Positions 1 to 6,721 of a stretch of DNA of 6,721 nucleotides are shown in pieces. Under the pieces are notes generated by a model. The model was not told the DNA's origin and made no database searches. It saw only the letters and a list, made by a program, of their open reading frames with translations. Origin of the DNA: Candidatus Omnitrophota bacterium (GTDB lineage Bacteria; Omnitrophota; Gorgyraeia; Gygaellales; Profunditerraquicolaceae). The position numbers and the translations under genes are program-made. Location: contig JAGVOR010000013.1 of the NCBI GenBank assembly GCA_020052635.1, forward strand, positions 1-6,721, written 5' to 3'. Position 1 is the first letter of the stretch. The number at the start of each line of letters is the position of its first letter.

Positions 1-349
1 ATATGGCATTTTCCCCGCGTTCCGGAGCAGAGGCATGACATGAAACTCCACTAACATCAATTTTTAGTTCCATTCTGCCCCTGTGCCCTCTGTAAATATT
101 CAAATCAGTGCACTCACCTAAAACAACTGCTTCAATATCCGGAAGTGTCTCGGTTAGAAGGTGCTGCATTGCCATACCATCACAACTCTCCTCCATAACA
201 GTACCGACAACATAAAGAGTGCAATTCTCAGTGATTCCCAGTTTTTTCATAATGCTGGCACCATGAACCATTGTTGCAATAGCAGATTTGTTATCTGAAG
301 CTCCCCTGCCATATAAAATTCCCTTTTCAATTTTACCGACAAAAGGATC
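1..349 (-). other. Fragment of an M20-family (YgeY/ArgE/DapE-like) metallohydrolase, fused in frame to EF-G
   Basis: About 115 codons, in the fusA frame, match the middle of an M20 zinc hydrolase (peptidase, deacylase or desuccinylase type). [18 protein letters not shown] (residues 327-344 of the joined frame) is the GRGxxDxK motif, with D335 as the expected metal-bridging Asp. [13 protein letters not shown] (363-375) gives the catalytic Glu369 and metal ligand Glu370. LGECTD (393-398) is where the next ligand usually lies. [16 protein letters not shown] followed by [14 protein letters not shown] (419-432) is the start of the lid/dimerisation domain with its conserved His421. The RGRME and SCH.SAPERG.NAI wording is closest to the YgeY-type hydrolases as I remember them, so substrate and pathway are uncertain. 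The family's N-terminal HxD motif, which lies upstream of this part, is absent because EF-G occupies that place. The fragment continues beyond the left edge. Confidence 0.82.
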
Positions 350-1297
350 AGAAGCGACTTTAAAACATAAAGCGGTAAAAGGTGAATCATCATCGGCCTT
401 GACCTCTTCGAATTCACCGGTATCCGGATTAGTACCTTTGACCGGCGGCACATCAATCGGAGAAGGTAAATAATCTTTAACCGCGTCCAGCAACGGTTGA
501 ACCCCCTTGTTTTTAAAAGAAGTCCCGCACAAAACAGGGATAAATTTATTAGTAATACAACTGCGGCGAATAGCGGCTTTTAACTGCTCATTGGTCACGG
601 TTTTACCCGCCAGATAATCCTCCATAATCGCATCATCGGCTTCGGCGACTTTTTCCACCAGGTTCAGACGGTATTTTTCAAAATCTCCCAGCATATCCTC
701 CGGAAGATCCTTAATTTCAAATTCTTTGCCTAATTCATCTTTATAATAAATAAGCTTCTTTTCAACTAAATCCACAACGCCGCTGAAATTAGCTTCCCGT
801 CCCGCCGGCAGCTGAATAGGGGCGACATTACCGCCCAATCTTTGATGCATCTGATTTACCACGCCGTAGAAATCCGCTCCGGTGCGGTCCATTTTATTCA
901 CAAAAGCCAAACGCGGAACCTTATAGCGGTCGGCCTGACGCCAAACAGTTTCTGATTGAGGCTGCACTCCACCCACACTGCAAAATACAACTACTGCCCC
1001 GTCCAAAACCTTCAAGGAACGTTCGACTTCAATCGTAAAATCAACGTGGCCAGGAGTATCAATCAGGTTGATGGTAATGTCCTTCCACTTACAGGTAGTC
1101 GCAGCAGATGTAATGGTAATACCTCTTTCCTGCTCCTGAACCATCCAATCCATGGTTGCGGCGCCATCATGAACCTCTCCGATCTTATAATTTCTACCGG
1201 TATAAAATAAAATACGCTCACTGGTGGTGGTTTTACCCGCATCGATGTGCGCGATAATCCCGATATTCCTGATTTGCTCTAACGGTATCTTTCTCAT
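1..1297 (-). CDS. fusA: Elongation factor G N-terminus joined in frame to an M20 metallohydrolase fragment (chimeric, runs off left edge)
   Basis: The start is secure: ATG at 1297, 1 nt after rpsG, with an SD. Residues 1 to about 316 are orthodox EF-G, the GTPase that drives ribosomal translocation. They show the P-loop AHIDAGKT at 16-23, switch I RGITIT at 58-63 with Thr61, DTPGH at 80-84 with the catalytic His84, NKMD at 134-137, the G' insert, the G5 region CGTSF at 257-261, [12 protein letters not shown], and the first domain II strand [19 protein letters not shown] should go on with roughly LTFFRVYSG and then domains II-V to about 690-700 residues. Instead, from about residue 323 the frame reads as an M20 peptidase to the edge (residue 432), with no stop or frameshift. 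The right-hand part is the genuine fusA of this operon. The left-hand part probably does not belong here. A real fusion cannot be excluded from sequence alone, but the product would lack essential EF-G domains. Confidence 0.9.
   Translation of the reverse strand, partial: MRKIPLEQIRNIGIIAHIDAGKTTTSERILFYTGRNYKIGEVHDGAATMDWMVQEQERGITITSAATTCKWKDITINLIDTPGHVDFTIEVERSLKVLDGAVVVFCSVGGVQPQSETVWRQADRYKVPRLAFVNKMDRTGADFYGVVNQMHQRLGGNVAPIQLPAGREANFSGVVDLVEKKLIYYKDELGKEFEIKDLPEDMLGDFEKYRLNLVEKVAEADDAIMEDYLAGKTVTNEQLKAAIRRSCITNKFIPVLCGTSFKNKGVQPLLDAVKDYLPSPIDVPPVKGTNPDTGEFEEVKADDDSPFTALCFKVASDPFVGKIEKGILYGRGASDNKSAIATMVHGASIMKKLGITENCTLYVVGTVMEESCDGMAMQHLLTETLPDIEAVVLGECTDLNIYRGHRGRMELKIDVSGVSCHASAPERGENAI
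329..349 (-). other. Probable chimera breakpoint between fusA and the M20 gene
   Basis: These 21 bases encode DPFVGKI (residues 317-323). DPFVG followed by K/R/N is a standard EF-G domain II motif. DPF.GKI.. G.LYGRG is also a normal lead-in to the M20 GRGxxD motif. EF-G identity ends and M20 identity begins inside this short shared stretch, so the exact crossover cannot be placed more finely. The frame is kept because both genes read the motif in the same frame. Confidence 0.75.
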
Positions 1298-1298
1298 G

Positions 1299-1769
1299 TT
1301 ACCACCTGAAATGCGCATAAGCTTTGTTGGACTCAGCCATCTTATGCGTATCATCCCTCTTTTTGATTGCCGATCCTTCACCCTTATAAGCGGCGATAAT
1401 TTCATCGGCCAGCTTTTCCTGCATCGGCTTGCCTTTTCGATTCTGGGCAAAATCCCTGATCCAACGCAGGGCAATCGAAGTACCGCGTTCCTGCCTAACC
1501 TCAATCGGAACCTGATAAGTCGCTCCCCCCACCCTGCGGGGTTTCACTTCCAGGCGCGGCCGGGCATTATCCAGGGCTTTATAAAATACTTTTACGATAT
1601 CCTGTTCATTTAAAGCTTTAAGCACAATATCAAAAGCGCTGTAGACTAATTTCTCGGCAACTGCTTTTTTACCGTCAACCATCACCATATTCATGAATTT
1701 GGCAATGATTTTACTGTTGTATTTAGGATCCGCTAAAATAACTTTTTCCTGCGCTTTTCTTCTTCTCAT
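1299..1769 (-). CDS. rpsG: 30S ribosomal protein S7
   Basis: S7 is a primary 16S rRNA-binding protein that nucleates assembly of the 30S head and lines the E site. From the ATG at 1769 the product is 156 aa, the same as many bacterial S7 proteins, and begins MRRRKAQ as the family does. The open frame extends 8 codons upstream to a TTG at 1793, but those residues (MGDKEYQS if started there) have no place in S7, and the strong AAGGAG sits within them, so I reject that longer start. Landmarks are [14 protein letters not shown] near the N-terminus, [34 protein letters not shown], the [10 protein letters not shown] segment and the C-terminal AYAHFRW, close to the usual AHYRW ending. rpsL lies 40 nt upstream, and fusA begins 1 nt after the stop, so the three should be co-expressed. 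Confidence 0.97.
   Translation of the reverse strand: MRRRKAQEKVILADPKYNSKIIAKFMNMVMVDGKKAVAEKLVYSAFDIVLKALNEQDIVKVFYKALDNARPRLEVKPRRVGGATYQVPIEVRQERGTSIALRWIRDFAQNRKGKPMQEKLADEIIAAYKGEGSAIKKRDDTHKMAESNKAYAHFRW
1302..1307 (-). promoter_or_regulatory. Shine-Dalgarno for fusA
   Basis: AGGTGG is formed by the last two sense codons of rpsG (Arg-Trp) and lies 4 nt before the fusA ATG at 1297. The spacing is on the short side. With the 1-nt gap between the rpsG stop and the fusA start, coupled translation is likely. Confidence 0.6.
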
Positions 1770-1778
1770 GCTTTGATA

Positions 1779-1784
1779 CTCCTT
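1779..1784 (-). promoter_or_regulatory. Shine-Dalgarno that sets the rpsG start at 1769
   Basis: AAGGAG, a strong match to the anti-SD, lies 9 nt before the ATG at 1769. It would fall inside the coding region if translation began at the upstream TTG (1793), so it supports the ATG as the true start. Confidence 0.8.
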
Positions 1785-1809
1785 GTCGCCCAATTAAGGG
1801 CAGATTAGA

Positions 1810-2193
1810 TTATTTCCCGCCTTCTTTGGGTCTTTTGGCTCCGTATTTGGAACGGCCTCTTCTGCGGGCGTTTACCCCGGAGGCATCGAGCGATCCCCGA
1901 ACAATATGGTAACGCACACCTGGTAAATCTTTAACCCTCCCGCCTCTAACCAAAACAATCGAGTGCTCCTGCAAATTATGCCCTTCCCCGGGGATATAAG
2001 CGGTAACCTCCAAGCCCGTCGTTAACCTAACCCTGGCGATTTTACGTAAAGCTGAGTTAGGTTTTTTCGGAGTCATTGTACGCACTTGAAGACATACCCC
2101 TCTTCTTTGCGGACAGCTCCTGAGCGCCGGAGATTTACTTTTCTTTTTCTTGGAAACTCTACCGTGTCTGATTAATTGAGCAATTGTGGGCAT
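1810..2193 (-). CDS. rpsL: 30S ribosomal protein S12
   Basis: S12 sits at the decoding centre of the 30S subunit and affects codon-anticodon fidelity. The 127-aa product aligns without gaps to E. coli numbering through the core: [11 protein letters not shown] at the N-terminus, CPQRRGVC at 27-34, [11 protein letters not shown] at 41-51, [10 protein letters not shown] at 69-78, [14 protein letters not shown] at 83-96, and a basic [10 protein letters not shown] tail. Lys43 and Lys88, the positions usually altered in streptomycin-resistant mutants, are both the sensitive-type Lys. Asp89, the residue methylthiolated by RimO in E. coli, is present. The ATG at 2193 begins 3 nt after the rpoC stop. 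Finding rpsL directly after rpoC joins the rpoBC and str gene groups that E. coli keeps apart. No L7Ae-like gene lies between them. Confidence 0.99.
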   Translation of the reverse strand: MPTIAQLIRHGRVSKKKKSKSPALRSCPQRRGVCLQVRTMTPKKPNSALRKIARVRLTTGLEVTAYIPGEGHNLQEHSIVLVRGGRVKDLPGVRYHIVRGSLDASGVNARRRGRSKYGAKRPKEGGK

Positions 2194-2196
2194 AGA

Positions 2197-5100
2197 TTAT
2201 TCCTTTTCTTCTTTCTTTTCCGGGTTATCCTGACTAACCGTCTTGACAACATCAATCTCGCGATGGGATTTAAAACCGGTACCGGCCGGAATTAAGTGCC
2301 CCACGATAACATTTTCTTTCAAACCGAATAATTCATCGCGCTTACCGCTGGTTGCTGCTTCGGTTAAAACGCGGGTTGTTTCCTGAAAAGAAGCAGCAGA
2401 AATAAAGCTCTCGGTAGTCAGCGAAGCCTTGGTAATCCCTAACAGCAAAGGTGTAGCTTGCGCGGGCTTGCCGCCCTTCTTAATTACCCGGGTGTTCTCT
2501 TTTTGGAAAACCCACTTATCCACCTGCTGGGTGGCCAAGAAATCCGTATCACCGGGATCCTCAACCCTTACTTTTTTAAGCATCTGGCGGATAATCACCT
2601 CGATATGTTTATCGTTAATCCTTACCCCCTGTAAACGATAAACCTCCTGCACCTCATTCACCAAATACTCCTGCAGGACCTTATCTCCGCAAACGCTTAG
2701 AATATCCTGTAAGACCACCGGGCCATCGGTAAGCTGCTGGCCGGCAGCAACCTTATCCCCCTTGTAAACATTCGGATGCTTACCGTGCGGGATAATATAC
2801 TCCCTGGCCATCCCGGTAGCCGACTTAACGATAATCACCCTTTGATTTTTCTTGGTCTCACCAAACTCAACAAATCCGTCGATTTCGCTGATCACCGCCG
2901 GATCTTTAGGCCTTCTAGCTTCAAAAAGCTCAGCCACCCTGGGCAAACCTCCGGTAATATCGCGGGTCTTTACCACCGTCCGCGGGATCTTGGCTAAAAG
3001 GTCGCCGCCCCCGATCTGCTCGCCATCTCTAACAATAATATGGGCGCCGATAGGGATCGGATAAATACCTAAAACTTCTTTTTTCTCATCCAGAATAACC
3101 ACCTGCGGGTGATATTCGGGCTTATGCTCAACCACCACGCGCTCGGTTAATTTCGTTACCGGATTAACCTCCTCACGCATAGTAATATTTTCGCGCAAAT
3201 CCTCAAAACGTACCAATCCTGCAACTTCGGTAAGAACAGGCAGGGTATAGGGATCCCAGTGCACTAATGAGACGCCTTTTTTAACTTCGCTTCCGTCGGC
3301 AAAGGAAATAAAAGCGCCTTGGGGAATAGAATAACGTTCAAATTCCCGGCCTTGTGCATCATTAATACTGATTGCTCCGTTGCGATTTAAAACCACGTGT
3401 TCCTTATTCTTTAAAGTAACCCTTAAACCGTGATATTTAAGAAAACCTTCATTCTTGGATTTGATAAACGACTGTTCGATAGTTCGGGAGGCGGTACCGC
3501 CGATATGGAAAGTTCTCATGGTTAACTGCGTACCGGGTTCTCCGATACTCTGTGCCGCGACCACCCCCACCGCTTCTCCTAATTCCACTATCCTGCCGGT
3601 AGAAAGATTACGGCCGTAGCATTTGGCACAAACGCCTCTGCCGCTTTCGCAAGTCAAGACAGAGCGGATGCGGATTTTTTCAATCCCTAATTTCTCGATT
3701 TGATCGGTCTTTTCTTCGGTAATCTCGGAACCCTGCTCGATAATTACCTCATCCGTAATAATATCGACCACATTATCCAAAGCTACTCTTCCGATAATCC
3801 GGTCCTTTAAGCCGACGACTTCTTCATCCCCCTCGATAATCGCCGAAACGGTTATGCCGTTTAAGGTACCGCAATCATCTTCGCAAACAATCACCTCCTG
3901 GGCAACATCCACCAGGCGGCGGGTTAAATAACCTGCGTCCGCGGTCTTAAGGGCCGTATCGGCAAGACCTTTTCGTGCGCCGTGCGTAGAAATAAAATAT
4001 TCCAAAACATTCAGACCTTCCCGGAAATTGGCAGTGATGGGATTTTCGATAGTTTCACCGCTGGGCTTAGCCATCAACCCGCGCATACCGGCAAGCTGCC
4101 TAACCTGCAAGCGGCTGCCCCGGGCGCCGGAATCAGCCATCATAAAGATAGGATTGAAAGAATCCATACCTTTAAACAAAAGGTCCGAAATATTATCGGT
4201 GGCATGCGTCCAGATATCAATGACCTTGGATTTCCGCTCGCTATCGGTAATAATACCTTTACGGTATTGATCCTCGACTTTCGCGACCTCTTCTTTCGAC
4301 TCCTTTAAAACCTGCGGTTTAGCTTGCGGCACGGTCATATCATCGATCCCGATGGAAATACCGCCTAAAGTACCCATTTCAAAACCCAATCTTTTAATAT
4401 CGTCCAAAAGCTTGATCGTTGTAGTATGGCCAAACCTGCGGTAACAACTCACCACTACATCGCTCACTTTGCTTTTCTTTAAATCGCAATTAACATACCC
4501 GAACTCTGCCGGCAATACCTGGTTAAAGATTACCCGGCCAACGGTAGTAGTAATCGTCTGGCTCTGATAAATCGCTTTTTTCTGGTCAAAATCATAGAGG
4601 CTATTGCTTCGCAGTTTAATTTTAGCATGCAATTCTACCGCTTTATCATCATAGGCAATCAAAACCTCATCGCTGGAGGCAAAAGACATTCCTTCGCCGC
4701 GCGCGCCGGCTTTCTCGCGGCTTAAATAAGCCACCCCGAGAATAATATCCTGAGTAGGGGAAATTACCGGACGGCCGTCTGCCGGAGAGAATATATTATT
4801 GATCGCCATGATCAACACTTTAGTTTCTAATTGCGATTCAAGGGATAACGGAACATGGACGGCCATCTGGTCGCCGTCAAAATCAGCGTTAAAAGCGGTA
4901 CAAACCAAAGGATGGATCTTAATGGATTTTCCTTCGATCAATAACGGCTGGAAGGCCTGGATCCCTAAACGGTGCAGGGTCGGGGCGCGGTTCAGCATAA
5001 TCGGATGGTCTTTAATTACTTCATCCAAAATATCCCAAACCTCGATTTTGCCGCGCTCAACCATACGGCGGGCGCCTTTGATCGTATGCACAAACCCTTT

Positions 5101-6230
5101 TTCTCTTAATTTTTTAATAATGAATGGTTCAAACAGCTCTAAAGCCATCTGTTTAGGCAGGCCGCATTCATGAAGTTTTAACTCCGGACCGACGACGATT
5201 ACCGAACGGCCGGAATAATCAACGCGTTTTCCTAAAAGGTTCTGCCGGAAACGGCCCTGTTTTCCCTTAAGCATATCGGATAATGATTTTAAGGGGCGGT
5301 TATTGGCGCCGTTGACGGGCTTACCGTGACGGCCGTTATCTAAAAGTGCGTCCACCGCCTCCTGCAGCATCCGCTTTTCATTACGAATAATAATCTCCGG
5401 AGCGCTTAACTCCATCAATTTTTTTAAGCGGTTATTCCGGTTAATCACCCGGCGGTATAAATCATTGAGGTCACTGGTAGCAAAGCGGCCGCCCTCTAAA
5501 GGAACTAAAGGCCGTAAATCCGGAGGAATAACCGGGACGATCTCTAAGATCATCCATTCCGGCTTATTACCGCTCTTTTTAAAATCTTCCACAATCTTTA
5601 AGCTCTTGATCGCTTTGCGGTTGTTTAAAACATCCTTGGATTTTTCCAGGTCTTTTCTAAGCTTACGGCAAACGACATCCAAATCCAACTCTTTAAGCAG
5701 GTCGCTGATCGCTTCCGCTCCGATCTTAGCTTTAAAATTCGATCCGTATTTACTCAAGGCCTCCTGATACTGTTCATCCGTCAGAAGCTCTTTTTTCTTC
5801 AGGGGAGTCGAACCGGGATCAACCACGACGTATTCCTCATAATAAATAATCCGCTCTAAATCCCGCAGGCCGATATCTAAAAGCGCACTCATCCTGGAGG
5901 GCACGGCTTTAAAAAACCAGATATGGGTCACTGGCGTAGCCAGGTCAATATGCCCCATGCGCTCCCGGCGCACGCTTGAACGGTCAACCGTCACGCCGCA
6001 GCGGTCACAGGTGATCCCTTTGAATTTTATACCTTTATATTTTCCGCAGTTACATTCCCAATCGCGCACCGGGCCAAAGATCTTTTCGCAAAACAAGCCG
6101 TCTTTTTCCGGTTTAAGGGTACGGTAATTAATGGTTTCGGCTTTTTTAACATCACCCTTGGACCAGGATTTAATTACCTGGGGTGAGGCAATTTTAATCG
6201 AAATACTGTCAAAAGATACGATCTCTTCCA

Positions 6231-6231
<1 letters not shown>
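2197..6231 (-). CDS. rpoC: RNA polymerase beta' subunit (complete, 1344 aa)
   Basis: This is the catalytic beta' subunit of RNA polymerase, which makes RNA from NTPs on a DNA template. Visible in order: the N-terminal zinc ribbon with C60, C62, C75 and C78; the sigma-binding clamp coiled coil around 264-305 (NRNNRLKKL onward); the [10 protein letters not shown] block around 334-343; the catalytic NADFDGD at 448-454 with the Mg-binding D450, D452 and D454; the bridge-helix region [18 protein letters not shown] around 751-768; the second zinc site with C787, C861, C868 and C871; the first trigger-loop segment MRTFHIGG at 905-912; an insertion of well over 100 residues at the E. coli SI3 position; then DITGGLPRV from 1091 and the [14 protein letters not shown] block. 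The length is slightly under E. coli (1407) and well above Bacillus (about 1200), mainly because of the insertion. The C-terminus ends in a short charged tail (EKKEEKE). The ATG at 6231 overlaps the rpoB stop and gives the normal family N-terminus. The gene is intact. Confidence 0.99.
2201..2205 (-). promoter_or_regulatory. Shine-Dalgarno for rpsL
   Basis: AAGGA lies 7 nt before the rpsL ATG at 2193. It is embedded in the last Lys-Glu codons of rpoC, so the tail of rpoC doubles as the ribosome binding site of the next gene. Confidence 0.75.

Positions 6232-6721
<490 letters not shown>

Noticed and set aside
1..349. Mobile element or phage insertion into fusA
   Set aside because: The visible left part is a metabolic hydrolase fragment that starts mid-domain. 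No inverted repeat, target duplication, transposase or integrase sequence is seen at the junction.
247..456. Minus-strand 69-codon frame across the chimera junction
   Set aside because: It is out of frame with both the EF-G and the M20 reading, which are continuous through the region in another frame.
1..1297. A frameshift in fusA as the explanation for the loss of EF-G similarity
   Set aside because: The frame is open from 1297 to the left edge, and the changed part reads as M20 hallmarks in that same frame. No alternative frame restores EF-G domain II.
1224..1613. Plus-strand open frame of about 129 codons opposite rpsG and the fusA start
   Set aside because: It spans two well-supported minus-strand genes and has no family resemblance, so it is a shadow frame.
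1788..1801. Short inverted repeat GCCC-TTAATT-GGGC between rpsL and rpsG, a possible terminator or regulatory hairpin
   Set aside because: The stem is only 4 bp, and no T-run follows on the coding strand. It sits just before the rpsG SD, and a short match like this is expected by chance.
3982..4308. Plus-strand open frame of about 108 codons opposite rpoC
   Set aside because: It lies wholly antisense to a conserved part of rpoC and shows no recognisable family. Its openness follows from the codon composition of rpoC.
4799..5173. Plus-strand open frame of about 124 codons opposite the catalytic region of rpoC
   Set aside because: It is antisense to the NADFDGD region, where strong protein conservation explains the open frame. 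Nothing recognisable is encoded.

Overview
The window is a stretch of the bacterial core transcription and translation locus, read entirely on the minus strand. In transcription order, from high to low coordinates, it holds the C-terminal end of rpoB (RNA polymerase beta), a complete rpoC (beta'), rpsL (ribosomal protein S12), rpsG (ribosomal protein S7) and the first part of fusA (elongation factor G). The genes are packed head to tail. rpoB and rpoC overlap by one base (TAATG), rpoC and rpsL are 3 nt apart, rpsL and rpsG are 40 nt apart using the preferred rpsG start, and rpsG and fusA are 1 nt apart. No promoter or terminator is visible, so the block looks like one transcription unit that begins beyond the right edge.

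The source is a bacterium of moderate GC content (129 of 300 bases are G or C in positions 1-300). RpoC resembles E. coli beta' along its whole length. It keeps both zinc sites and carries a lineage insertion after the first trigger-loop segment, at the site of E. coli SI3, as in many Gram-negative and related lineages and unlike Bacillota. rpsL follows rpoC directly, without the L7Ae-like gene common there in Bacillota. An uncultured lineage of the Omnitrophota/PVC type would fit, but this is a weak guess made without a search.

The anomaly is at the left end. The reading frame that starts as fusA at 1297 is normal EF-G through the G domain and the first strand of domain II, up to a DPFVGK motif near residue 317. 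From there it continues, without stop or frameshift, as a different protein: an M20-family metallohydrolase resembling YgeY/ArgE/DapE, running off the left edge. The switch falls in a stretch of about 20 nt (329-349) that encodes a peptide plausible in both families. The fused product would lack EF-G domains II-V and also the M20 N-terminal HxD metal motif, so neither half should work. The most economical reading is a chimeric join (assembly, amplification, or rarely recombination) at a short chance identity, not a new functional fusion. Everything right of about 350 looks ordinary and intact.
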